Shown here piece after piece: positions 26,770 to 35,285 of a stretch of DNA of 64,000 nucleotides. The notes beneath the pieces are model-generated. The model saw nothing but the letters and a program-made list of their open reading frames with translations. It made no database searches and was not told where the DNA came from. This DNA comes from Ch128b sp964527925 (GTDB lineage: Bacteria; Bacteroidota; Ignavibacteria; Ch128b): assembly GCA_964527925.1 (NCBI GenBank), contig CAZGQO010000006.1, positions 62,001-126,000 on the forward strand, given 5' to 3'. Made by a program: the position numbers and the translations under genes. Numbering within the stretch: position 1 is the stretch's first letter; each line of letters starts with the position of its first letter.

Positions 26770-27658
26770 ATGAAAACACAAAAATTATTATTTCTGATAT
26801 CCATCCTGATAATTTCAAATGTCCTTGCTCAATAATCAAATAAAAATAATTATTTAAACCACAATCTCGGAAGACTTTTTAATGTTCAAACTGGAGATGT
26901 AAATCGATCACTTGCCTTTCGTTATTAGTTGGTGGTTCGTTTGGACTCGAAAGTTCTGAAGGATTTCTTGGATCTGCAATTTTTGGTCTTGGTGGTTATG
27001 GGGATTTGAAATAAGCACAGCAAGTTTGCTCGGTTCAGTTTTCAACAAAACAGAAAATTTTGCATCGATTGGATTGAAAGTAAAGGTATTAAGCGAAACT
27101 AATGAACTGCCTGCTATTGCTTTCACACTAAAAACAAATAACGACTGGTACAGATCTGACAATCCCGATTTAAATGAAAAATTACCCGAAGTTGCCGGTT
27201 ATGGTTTAAGAAGTATTTCCTATGATACTAAAATCACTCACTTGATTATTTCTCTTTCCAAAAAGACTTCTGAAATAAGCAGAATGCATGTTGCATTTGG
27301 TTTAGGTGATTTGAGAAATAAAAATGTGAAGTCCTACTTTTTCGATTCTTTCTTTATTGATGAAAGTACAAAAATGAAAAACACTTTTTATGGTGCATTT
27401 GGTTTTGAAGTTGATTTAAGCGAATCAACAAAATTAATATTTGAAGGTCAAACAATTCCGTATTTCAAAATAAATGGGAAGACAGGTTTAATTTCACCTG
27501 ATTTAAGAAAAGTCTTCGCTGGTGGATTAAGAGTTGTTGTTGCTCATTGGTTGTTACTCGATGGTGGTTTTCGTTACCAGGATAATTATAGAGGATTAGC
27601 TGATACAGAAGTTAAAATCAGTTTGCAGGCTTTCATTAATGTCGAAAAAGGTGAATAA
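26770..27658 (+). pseudogene. decayed secreted or outer-membrane beta-barrel protein gene
   Basis: A ribosome-binding site (GGAG) and ATG at 26770 open a signal peptide, MKTQKLLFLISILIISNVLAQ, which is interrupted directly by TAA at 26833. The frame continues as NHNLGRLFNVQTGDVNRS to TAG at 26926. A frameshift near 26920 moves the coding to a second frame (VGGSFGLESSEGFLGSAIFG), which stops at 27012. A further frameshift there leads into the final 210-codon frame ending at 27658. That part is beta-strand-rich (for example LLLDGGFRYQDNYRG). Three lesions in one gene between intact neighbours argue for decay rather than sequencing error. Confidence 0.8.
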
Positions 27659-27720
27659 AAAGTTCTGTTGAGTCTTTAAAAAGTTCATTTAAATTTTTCA
27701 AGAGTAATAAAAAATATTAA

Positions 27721-27849
27721 TGTCATTCTGATCGAAATGGAATTGATTAAAGAATCCAGAAGATGCTTCACACTGTTTCCTGATGATCGGGATTTCCAAA
27801 AGGATGACAATGGGGGATCCTTCCGTCGTTTCATTTCTTGAGGATGACA
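27721..27849. repeat. TGTCATTCTGA-type repeat, copy 1
   Basis: This unit begins TGTCATTCTGATCGAAATGG, contains AGAATCCAGAAGATGCTTC and TGATGATCGGGATTTC, and ends with AGGATGACA. GGATGACA also occurs internally at 27802-27809. Its ends are inverted with respect to each other (TGTCATTCTGA against a degenerate TGAGGATGACA). It shares these blocks, in the same order, with copy 2 at 27861-27985. Confidence 0.65.
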
Positions 27850-27860
27850 AAGAATAACCA

Positions 27861-27985
27861 TGTCATTCTGAATGAAGTGCCAGCGGAATGAAGAATCTAA
27901 ATAGATGCTTCTCTTGATTTTCTGATAATCGGGATTTTCAACAGCATCACAGTTTTTAGTTCCTTCGCATTCGCTCAGGATGACA
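27861..27985. repeat. TGTCATTCTGA-type repeat, copy 2
   Basis: This unit begins TGTCATTCTGAATGAAGTGC, carries GAAGAATCTAAATAGATGCTTC and TGATAATCGGGATTTTC, and ends TCAGGATGACA. Its termini form an 11-bp inverted repeat with one mismatch. A partial third copy starts TGTCATTCTTAGCGG at 28036. The pattern is like short dispersed non-coding repeats (MITE/REP-like) of this phylum. No transposase is present. Confidence 0.65.
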
Positions 27986-28035
27986 AACATGTAATATCTT
28001 TCTGTGGGGATTGGAATGGTGCTAAGAAACTAATC

Positions 28036-28080
28036 TGTCATTCTTAGCGGACTAAAATGGAGCAAAGAATTTAGAAGCAG
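28036..28080. repeat. partial third copy of the TGTCATTCTGA-type repeat
   Basis: TGTCATTCTTAGCGG followed by GCAAAGAATTTAGAAGC mirrors the left part of copies 1 and 2 (TGTCATTCTGA, then GAATCT and AGATGC). No matching GGATGACA end is visible, so the copy looks truncated. Confidence 0.45.
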
Positions 28081-28145
28081 TTATTCAAGAATATGAGTAA
28101 AAAAATCACACTGCCTGTTCAATTATAAAATCAACATTATCTCAA

Positions 28146-29840
28146 TCATGCAGATGACTTAATAACTTTACCAGGCATTGCACCTGTATGTTCATAATTC
28201 GAAATTACAATTTCGCCATTCACAATCACATAAGGTATTCCATCAGGATACTGGTGAGGATTTACAAATGTTGCTTTATCCTGAATTTTGTCATGATCAA
28301 AAATCACAATATCTGCCATTGCATTCTTCATAATTCTTCCTCGATCACTTAAACCAAGTTTTTCTGCTGGCATTAAAGTCATCTTTCTAATCATTTCTTC
28401 AAGAGAGCAAATTTTTCGTTCACGAACATATTTGGCAATTGCTCGAGGAAATGTTCCATAAGCGCGTGGATGTGCAATTTCTCTATTCATTGGTGGATAT
28501 GGTGCATGACTTCCTGCATCAGATGAAATCATTACCCGCGGATGAGCTAAAATCTTTTCAGTCGATTTTTCTTCCATACCAAATCCCATCATCATAACCT
28601 GATTTTCTGCATCAAGCAAAACCTTAATTGAAGTTTCAAAACCATCCAATCCAAGTTCTTCACTTAATTGTTGAATGGTTTTTCCCTGATAATTTTTGAA
28701 TTCTTCATTGCCAATACTCGAAATAAGAACACCGTTCCAATCACCATCAAGATTAGAAACTTTTTTCTCTACATAATCTCGAAGTTGATTACGCAATTCT
28801 TTGTTTCTCAATCTTTGTAAAAATTTTTCGTTACCGCCATCACGCGACCACAATGGAAACAATGAAGATAAATTTGTGTGATATGCAACATAAGTATATC
28901 TATCTGCGTGAACATCAAGTCCCATATCAATTGCTTTATCAATTTTTTCAATTACCTGATCAACTTTATTCCAGTTACTCTTGCCCGAAACTTTTAGATG
29001 TGAAATTTGGAGCCGTGCACCTGAATCCATTGCAATCTTAATTGCTTCATCAATTGCTTCTAAAACAAAATTGTCTTCATTACGCATATGTGTTGCATAG
29101 ATTCTAAATCTTTCTGGCGCAGCTTTAACCAATTCAATTAATTCATCTGTCGAAGCAAATGAACCTGGAGTGTATTCTAATCCAGTTGAGACCCCAATTG
29201 CACCTTCTTCGATTGCTTTAATAACTTCTTCCTGCATTTGTCGAATTTCTTCTGGAACTGCGGGTCTATCATCAAGTCCTACAACATACTCTCTTATTGT
29301 TCCGAGTCCAACCATAGTTGCGATATTTACAGAGAATTTTCTTGATGAAAAATCATTCAGAAAATCACCTATTGTTTTCCATTTCAACTCTTCGCCATAT
29401 TGTTCAAAAAAATTTTTTCTTGTCAAATCAAGTTCAGGTCCACCAAGAGGTCCCCATGAAAATCCATCCTGACCTGTTATTTCAGTTGTTACTCCCTGAC
29501 GAATTTTGCTTTCTGCTCGTGGATTAATAATTAAATCAGCATCTGTGTGTGAATGAATATCAATAAATCCAGGAACAACTTTCAATCCTTTTGCATCGAT
29601 TGTACAAATTGCATCATCAGTAATTTTTCCAATCAGAACAATCCTGCCATCTTTGATTCCTACATCGGCAATAAATTCTTTTTTGCCTGTTCCATCGATA
29701 ACCGAACCATTCTTTATCAAAACATCCAGTCTTCTGTCTTTCAAAGAAAATCTGTTCAGGAAGGTTGATGAACTTAAAATGAGTCCACTACTTATAATTG
29801 CCGATGACTCGATGAATTTTCGACGAGAGATTTTTTTCAT
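28146..29840 (-). CDS. N-acyl-D-amino-acid deacylase-type amidohydrolase, Tat-exported
   Basis: The N-terminus SRRKFI followed by a hydrophobic stretch is a twin-arginine signal. The amidohydrolase core starts VIDGTGKKEF and IDIHSHTD (metal-binding HxH near residue 97). Further family signatures are HADRYTYVAYHT, SSDAGSH and HPRAYGTFPRAI, as in D-aminoacylases. Length 564 aa is usual. The likely reaction is removal of acyl groups from N-acyl-D-amino acids, or cleavage of D-amino-acid dipeptides, in the periplasm. D-amino-acid substrates would fit cell-wall turnover. Confidence 0.85.
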   Translation of the reverse strand: MKKISRRKFIESSAIISSGLILSSSTFLNRFSLKDRRLDVLIKNGSVIDGTGKKEFIADVGIKDGRIVLIGKITDDAICTIDAKGLKVVPGFIDIHSHTDADLIINPRAESKIRQGVTTEITGQDGFSWGPLGGPELDLTRKNFFEQYGEELKWKTIGDFLNDFSSRKFSVNIATMVGLGTIREYVVGLDDRPAVPEEIRQMQEEVIKAIEEGAIGVSTGLEYTPGSFASTDELIELVKAAPERFRIYATHMRNEDNFVLEAIDEAIKIAMDSGARLQISHLKVSGKSNWNKVDQVIEKIDKAIDMGLDVHADRYTYVAYHTNLSSLFPLWSRDGGNEKFLQRLRNKELRNQLRDYVEKKVSNLDGDWNGVLISSIGNEEFKNYQGKTIQQLSEELGLDGFETSIKVLLDAENQVMMMGFGMEEKSTEKILAHPRVMISSDAGSHAPYPPMNREIAHPRAYGTFPRAIAKYVRERKICSLEEMIRKMTLMPAEKLGLSDRGRIMKNAMADIVIFDHDKIQDKATFVNPHQYPDGIPYVIVNGEIVISNYEHTGAMPGKVIKSSA

Positions 29841-29879
29841 CTTACACCCTCGCTTATTAATTAAAGATAGATGAACTTA

Positions 29880-31349
29880 TTATCTCAAGTAAATCATTTT
29901 TCTTGTTTCAACAAATTGATCTTTATTTTTTTGAAAATCAACATAGCGCAGTTGATAGAAATAAAGTCCGCTTGACAAGTTATTTGAATTAAAAGTCACT
30001 TCATAAATTCCAGGCTGCTTTAATTCATTCATTACAGTTTGAATTTCTTTTCCAAGACTATCATAAATTTTTAAGTTCACAAAACCAATTTCATTAAGTT
30101 CAAATCGAATCTTTGAAGAACTATTGAAAGGATTGGGATAATTTTGATAGAGTTTAATTTTTTGTGGAATTAATTCTCCTTTATATTCTTTGATATTCAG
30201 TGGTTGTTTTGGAAAAAAGAATTTCAAAAAATTGTCAATGTGAGCACGCCAGTTTCCCCAGCTGTGTCCTTCATGAAATTCATAATAAAGCAAATCATAT
30301 CCTTTTGATTGAAGAATGGATTTTAAGTTTCTAACCAGAGGAATTAAGACAGCAATGTCATATGTACCAATATCAAGATAAACTTTCAGATTCAATTTCG
30401 GTACGTTTTGAAAACCATTTGATATTTCAGAAATAACATTACTCGATTGAGCCGCTACATTTTCAAAAACTTCGGGATGCTTTAACGCAAGCCACAATGA
30501 AATATTTCCACCATTTGATGCACCAGCAACAGCACAATTTTCTGGACCACTTTTAATTCGATAACGATTTTTTATATAAGGCATTAACTCATTCACAATG
30601 AAATTTGTAAATGCATTCATTTGATTACCTGCGTATTCAGGTGTTCGATTTACAGGCGGGACAAAAACTGCGATAACTGGTTGAATTTGATTGTTCGCAA
30701 TTAAGTAATCTAAAACATTATGCATTGATGCAAGTGAAACATATTCTAATCCATCGTGAACCAAAATCATCGGAAAACTATCACTTGAAGTTTCATAACC
30801 AGGGGGCGTATAAACTCGAATTGTTCTTGAATTGTTCAAATTAGAACTGAAGAATACTGTATCTCTTAAAGTACCGTGAGGAATATCTGGATAATATTTA
30901 ATCTCAACTGGCTGAATATAATCTGGCATTGCAAGTTCTGAGTTTGGACCAAAGCCACTAGGACAGGTTTTTGGATTGTTAGGATCTAAGATCCAGTTGC
31001 CATCAATAACAAATTTATAATCAAGTCGAGCATCTCTTTCATAAATTCTCGTTGCATAAAAGAAATTTGTATTTGAAACTCGAATTAGTTTGTCTCGTGA
31101 AGTAGACCAGCCATTCATATCTCCAGCGAGATAAACATTTGTTCCATTGCCTCGATAGATAAAATTAGCAGCTGTATCTTCGATGTATGGTATCCCTTGT
31201 GCCTTTGCTACTATCATAAACGAATCAATCATTTTCATTCTCACCGAATCATTTGGTGCTGAATTGAGCTGCTGAATAAAATTTTGAAAATTGGATTGAG
31301 CTTTGACAATTGAACTAAATATCAGAAAAAGAAAAATTAACCTCTTCAT
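29880..31349 (-). CDS. secreted Fes-like esterase with T9SS sorting domain
   Basis: After a signal peptide ending at VKAQ, residues about 60-125 form an E-set/CBM48-like domain (VYLAGDMNGWS). An alpha/beta-hydrolase of the enterochelin-esterase (Fes/esterase D) type follows, with nucleophile motif GASNGG and a late GHSWGNW likely carrying the catalytic His. The C-terminus is a T9SS sorting domain: NYPNPFNSSSKIRFEL, IYDSLGKEI and SSGLYFYQL. The protein should therefore cross the outer membrane. The substrate is unknown; feruloyl or acetyl esters are possible. Confidence 0.85.
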   Translation of the reverse strand: MKRLIFLFLIFSSIVKAQSNFQNFIQQLNSAPNDSVRMKMIDSFMIVAKAQGIPYIEDTAANFIYRGNGTNVYLAGDMNGWSTSRDKLIRVSNTNFFYATRIYERDARLDYKFVIDGNWILDPNNPKTCPSGFGPNSELAMPDYIQPVEIKYYPDIPHGTLRDTVFFSSNLNNSRTIRVYTPPGYETSSDSFPMILVHDGLEYVSLASMHNVLDYLIANNQIQPVIAVFVPPVNRTPEYAGNQMNAFTNFIVNELMPYIKNRYRIKSGPENCAVAGASNGGNISLWLALKHPEVFENVAAQSSNVISEISNGFQNVPKLNLKVYLDIGTYDIAVLIPLVRNLKSILQSKGYDLLYYEFHEGHSWGNWRAHIDNFLKFFFPKQPLNIKEYKGELIPQKIKLYQNYPNPFNSSSKIRFELNEIGFVNLKIYDSLGKEIQTVMNELKQPGIYEVTFNSNNLSSGLYFYQLRYVDFQKNKDQFVETRKMIYLR

Positions 31350-31367
31350 TTTAATCCTCGAGTTATT

Positions 31368-32744
31368 TTAAATTCCGAGTTCACTAATTAACAGCGAAAG
31401 AATTGTTAATGCAGCACTTCCCAGTTCAAACTCTCTCGGATGAACAGTATCAAAAGTGTCATTATCTGAATGATGAACATCCATATATCTTTGAGAATCT
31501 GGAACATAACCAAAAAGGGCCTTCGAATTTTTTATTTTAGAAACATCAACACCGCTTCCACCTTTTCTTATCCAATCAATTTTTGAATTATTAAGATATG
31601 GGAGAAATGATTGTAAATAATTAAGTGTTGATGAATCTGTATCAGCATAAAAACCCCTCGGCGTAAAAGCGCCTCTATCTGCTTCAATTGCAGCTACATG
31701 TTTTTGATTTGAATTCTCAGCAAATTTTCCGTATTCAATTGCACCTCTTGAACCATTCTCTTCGTTTATGAATAATACACATCGAATTGTTCTCTTTGGT
31801 TTGATATTCAATCTCTTCAAAATATCCAGAACTTCCATTGATTGAACACAACCAGCACCATCATCATGGGCACCGCAACCTTTATCCCACGAATCAAAAT
31901 GACCACCAACAACAATCACTTCATCAGGAAATTCACTTCCTCTAATTTCTCCAACAACATTGTATGATAGAACATCTGGAAAATTTTTGCAGGATAATTT
32001 TAGTTTGATTTCAAGTTCTGGTTCTTCTTTCACTGCTGCGGATAAGAAATCAGCATCTTTATAGCCAATTGCTATTGATGGAATCTTCGGAAGAGTATCA
32101 ACATACATCATTACACCAGTGTGAGGTACATTATCGTGTTTAGTTGTGATTGAACGCACAATCACTCCAATTGCGCCAAATTTTGCTGCTTCTATTGCAC
32201 CATAAATTCTTTGGTCGACTGCTTTTCCATAGCCAGTGAAAGGTTCAACTTCGCCATAATCAAGTGGACGATTAAAAAAGACAAATTTCCCTTTTACTTT
32301 GTCAGAAATAGTTTTCAATTCATCAAAGTTATTCACAACAACAATTTTTCCTGTAATTCCATTTTCTGAAGTTCCAACACTTCCGCCAAATGCAGTGATT
32401 GCTAATTCTTTGCCAGCATATTTTTTCGATTTTACGATCGAAGCTTTTTCAAGATTTCCCCGTTCCCACTTTGGAACCATAACAGGTTGAAGCCATACAG
32501 AATCGATACCAATTTCTTCTAATTTATGCTTAGCCCAATAAATTGCTTTCATCGAATTTTCAGACCCGGAAAGTCTTGGACCAATTTTGCATAATTCTTC
32601 GAGCCATTGGTAGCCTTTTTGTTCAACAAGAGCTGAACGGACAATTTTCTTACTTAAATCAAATAATCTCTCATCAATTTTTTGAGAGAAAGACGAATTA
32701 AAGAAAAAAATAATAAGGGCTGTCAGATAAAAAAGAGATCGCAT
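31368..32744 (-). CDS. M28-family zinc aminopeptidase/carboxypeptidase, exported
   Basis: ATG at 32744 is chosen because AAGGAG precedes it and a signal peptide (MRSLFYLTALIIFFF) follows; an upstream extension of the frame overlaps the next gene and lacks a signal. A PA-like insert lies near residues 100-220. The M28 zinc ligands are seen in GGHFDSWDKGCGAHDDGAG, NEENGSRGA, EADRGAF and HHSDND. The closest familiar types are carboxypeptidase Q-like peptidases. It should degrade peptides in the periplasm or outside. Confidence 0.88.
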   Translation of the reverse strand: MRSLFYLTALIIFFFNSSFSQKIDERLFDLSKKIVRSALVEQKGYQWLEELCKIGPRLSGSENSMKAIYWAKHKLEEIGIDSVWLQPVMVPKWERGNLEKASIVKSKKYAGKELAITAFGGSVGTSENGITGKIVVVNNFDELKTISDKVKGKFVFFNRPLDYGEVEPFTGYGKAVDQRIYGAIEAAKFGAIGVIVRSITTKHDNVPHTGVMMYVDTLPKIPSIAIGYKDADFLSAAVKEEPELEIKLKLSCKNFPDVLSYNVVGEIRGSEFPDEVIVVGGHFDSWDKGCGAHDDGAGCVQSMEVLDILKRLNIKPKRTIRCVLFINEENGSRGAIEYGKFAENSNQKHVAAIEADRGAFTPRGFYADTDSSTLNYLQSFLPYLNNSKIDWIRKGGSGVDVSKIKNSKALFGYVPDSQRYMDVHHSDNDTFDTVHPREFELGSAALTILSLLISELGI

Positions 32745-32772
32745 ATACTTCTCCTTAAAAAATAAGGGAAAA

Positions 32773-33156
32773 TTAAAAGAGTAATTCTTCTTCCTCTTTT
32801 TCTTTTTTGGTTGGCTTGAATCTATAGTAAGGTTGAATTTCAGATCCAATGTATTTAATTGCTGCAGCAATCACACCAAGATCATCAAGATAGCCTACAA
32901 GTGGTGCTAAATCAGGAACGGTATCAATCGGTGAGATAAAATACAAGAGAGCAGAAACAACAATTAATTTTCTATACCACTTAACTGAGTCATCCTTTAA
33001 ATATTTGTAAAGAGCAATTACATCTTCCAGAAATGAAATTCTTTTTTCAGCTTTTTTTAGTTTTTTGGGAAATTGTTCATCGATATACTCTACTTTTTCT
33101 TGAAATTTCTTTTCATCTTCTGGAGTAATAAGAATTTCCTTTGGAAGATTTTCCAT
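32773..33156 (-). CDS. YkvA-family (DUF1232) membrane protein
   Basis: A 127-aa protein whose core, ALLYFISPIDTVPDLAPLVGYLDDLG, is the DUF1232 signature (Pro-Ile-Asp-x-Ile/Val-Pro-Asp ... DD). This is a short amphipathic or membrane segment of unknown function. The N-terminal third is highly charged and helical. It lies 28 bases upstream of the M28 peptidase gene in the same direction. Confidence 0.85.
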   Translation of the reverse strand: MENLPKEILITPEDEKKFQEKVEYIDEQFPKKLKKAEKRISFLEDVIALYKYLKDDSVKWYRKLIVVSALLYFISPIDTVPDLAPLVGYLDDLGVIAAAIKYIGSEIQPYYRFKPTKKEKEEEELLF

Positions 33157-33499
33157 CTCTAATCTCTTATTTGATTCTTCTCAAAATTAATGAAAATAAA
33201 TTAGTCATTCCAAAATGAATTGCAGGATTATTTGGAAAATAAATTTAGTGTAATAGAGGAATTGATGAAAATAACTAGCTTAGAATTAAGCCACAAATTG
33301 TTGAAGTACAAATTAATTTCAGACTTTATTAAACTTTTTTGCCAAATCTAAAATAGTTTAATCATTTAGTTAATCTTTAGTGAGGTTTTAAGTTCAATAA
33401 GTATTTGATAGATAATCCCTAAAGAATATTTTTTTATTTAAACCTCTTGATTAATGTGACAATTTTTGTCATATTAGTAAAGTAAAATTCATTTGATTT
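33157..33499. other. divergent promoter region before the rrf2-cydAB genes
   Basis: This 343-base AT-rich stretch contains no gene that I can support. Its right end carries the inverted repeat TGACAA-TTT-TTGTCA described separately. Confidence 0.45.
33457..33471. promoter_or_regulatory. TGACAA-N3-TTGTCA inverted repeat, candidate operator
   Basis: TGACAA (33457-33462) and TTGTCA (33466-33471) form a perfect 6-bp inverted repeat around TTT, extended imperfectly to TGTGACAA/TTGTCATA. It ends 28 bases before the start of the Rrf2-type regulator that precedes cydAB. It could be that regulator's own site or a CRP/FNR-family site; the half-site TGTGA is reminiscent of the latter. Confidence 0.5.
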
Positions 33500-33931
33500 A
33501 TGCAGCTAACTCTTGCTGGTGAATATGCAATTCGAACAATGATTCACCTCGCTGAAAACGAGGAAAAAGGAATAATTAAAATCACCGAAATTGCAATCGA
33601 ACAGAACATTCCAGAAAACTTCCTTCGGAAAATAATTCCAAAGCTTGCCAGTGCGGGATTAATCAAAACGACAAAAGGCTACAACGGAGGAATAGCATTT
33701 GGTAAAGATTCAGATAAAATAACTCTACTGGAAATCACTCAAGCAGTGGAAGGCCCTCTTGCTCTTAATAAGTGTTTAATTGATAAAGAATTTTGTTCAA
33801 ATACAAGATGGTGTTCTGTTCATACACTCTGGTGTGATTTGCTTGTAGAAATGCGTCTAAAACTTGCAAGTAAATCAATAAAACAACTTGCTATTGAATC
33901 AAAACAAAGAAGAGAAGCACTAAAAAAATAA
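33500..33931 (+). CDS. Rrf2-family regulator preceding cydAB
   Basis: The winged helix starts MQLTLAGEYAIRTMIHLAE, followed by the recognition region ENFLRKIIPKLASAGLIKTTKG. The cluster-binding motif CLIDKEFCSNTRWC has CX6CX5C spacing, identical to the other Rrf2 protein in this window (22339-22770). At 143 aa it is standard. It lies 22 bases upstream of cydA, pointing to control of cytochrome bd by oxygen, NO or iron-sulphur status. The signal is inferred. Confidence 0.88.
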   Translation: MQLTLAGEYAIRTMIHLAENEEKGIIKITEIAIEQNIPENFLRKIIPKLASAGLIKTTKGYNGGIAFGKDSDKITLLEITQAVEGPLALNKCLIDKEFCSNTRWCSVHTLWCDLLVEMRLKLASKSIKQLAIESKQRREALKK

Positions 33932-33953
33932 AAACAAATTATTGGGAGGTAAT

Positions 33954-35285
33954 ATGGACCCCTTACTTCTTGCCCGTCTTCAATTCGCTCTAACGGTTGG
34001 TTTTCACTTCTTATTTCCACCACTTACAATTGGCTTAGCCTGGATGCTTGTAATTATTGAAGCCGTTGGGTGGAAAAAGAAAGACGAAGTTTATGCAAAG
34101 ATTGGTAAGTTTTTTGGAAAAATTCTTGGACTGATTTTCGCTGTCGGTGTTGCAAGTGGTATTGTAATGGAGTTCCAGTTCGGTACTAATTGGTCGGAGT
34201 ACTCAAAATTTGTTGGAGATGTTTTTGGTGCACCACTTGCCGCTGAAGGTGTGTTTGCTTTTTTCCTGGAATCAACTTTTCTGGGACTTTATATTTTTGG
34301 TCGTGAGAGAGTTTCGAAAGGAGTTCACTGGTTTTCAATTTTGATGGTTGCTGTCGGCTCCACAATTTCTGCATTCTGGATTCTTGTTGCAAATTCCTGG
34401 CAGCAAACTCCAGCTGGTTATATTATTCAAAACAACCGTGCTGAACTTGTTGATTTCTGGGCAGCAGTTTTCAATCCATCAACTTTGCCAAGATTTTTCC
34501 ACACATTTATTGCATCCTTGATTAGTGGTTCTTTCTTAATCACTGGTGTTGCAGCTTACTGGTTAATTAGAAACAAGAATTTAGAAATTGCAAAAAGGTC
34601 AATCAGTTTTTCTCTTGTTTTTGGTTTAATTGTCTCCTTACTCGAGTTATTTCCATTCGGCCATGAGCATGCAAAACAAGTTGCAAAAACTCAACCAGAA
34701 AAGTTTGCAGCAATTCAAGGATTATATAAAACTCAAAACGGTGCACCGCTTGCAATTTTTGCAATACCCGGGGCAAAACCGCCAAAACTTCATTTCCCTG
34801 TTGAAATTCCTGGTTTACTCAGCTGGTTAGCTTTTGGTGATATTAGTGCAGAAATCAAAGGAATAAATGAATTTCCACCTGATGAAATTCCACCTCTTTG
34901 GTTGACATTTGTGTCTTACCATAACATGGTGCTTCTTGGAATGTATTTCATCATCATTACTGCATTATCAAATTATTTTCTTTACAAGAAAAAACTATTC
35001 GAAAAGAAAAAATTATTGAAAGTTTTGATGTGGTCAACACCATTGCCATTAATTGCATGTCAGCTTGGCTGGATTGCAGCTGAGGTTGGAAGACAACCAT
35101 GGATAGTTTACAAATTGATGAAGACTAAAGATGCTGTATCGATAACTGTTGGAACAGGTGAATTGTTGTTCTCTATTATAATGTTTGTTTTGATTTACAT
35201 CTTACTTAGTTCAATCTTTCTATCGTTACTTTTCAGATTTGTAAAGAAAGGTCCTGAAACACTTTTACAGGAGGCAACACAATGA
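33954..35285 (+). CDS. cydA: cytochrome bd ubiquinol oxidase subunit I
   Basis: CydA binds haems b558, b595 and d and oxidises quinol in the high-affinity oxygen-reducing oxidase. It begins MDPLLLARLQFALTVGFHFLFPPLTIG, with the family's conserved haem-ligand His near residue 18. The FQFGTNW motif and GAPLAAEGVFAFFLEST follow. Length 443 aa suggests the short Q-loop form. ATG at 33954 is preferred because GGGAGG precedes it. The stop overlaps the cydB start (ATGA). Confidence 0.95.
   Translation: MDPLLLARLQFALTVGFHFLFPPLTIGLAWMLVIIEAVGWKKKDEVYAKIGKFFGKILGLIFAVGVASGIVMEFQFGTNWSEYSKFVGDVFGAPLAAEGVFAFFLESTFLGLYIFGRERVSKGVHWFSILMVAVGSTISAFWILVANSWQQTPAGYIIQNNRAELVDFWAAVFNPSTLPRFFHTFIASLISGSFLITGVAAYWLIRNKNLEIAKRSISFSLVFGLIVSLLELFPFGHEHAKQVAKTQPEKFAAIQGLYKTQNGAPLAIFAIPGAKPPKLHFPVEIPGLLSWLAFGDISAEIKGINEFPPDEIPPLWLTFVSYHNMVLLGMYFIIITALSNYFLYKKKLFEKKKLLKVLMWSTPLPLIACQLGWIAAEVGRQPWIVYKLMKTKDAVSITVGTGELLFSIIMFVLIYILLSSIFLSLLFRFVKKGPETLLQEATQ

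Larger units (their letters stand above)
27659..28145. other. gene-free stretch holding a degenerate repeat cluster
   Basis: No credible reading frame was seen over these 487 bases. Most of it is made up of the TGTCATTCTGA-type repeats listed separately. It lies between the decayed barrel gene and the 3' end of the amidohydrolase gene, so it is probably non-coding and tolerant of insertions. Confidence 0.5.

Noticed and set aside
27026..27658. A separate intact 210-codon gene
   Set aside because: It starts at an internal TTG without a ribosome-binding site and continues upstream in sense as part of the broken barrel gene beginning at 26770.
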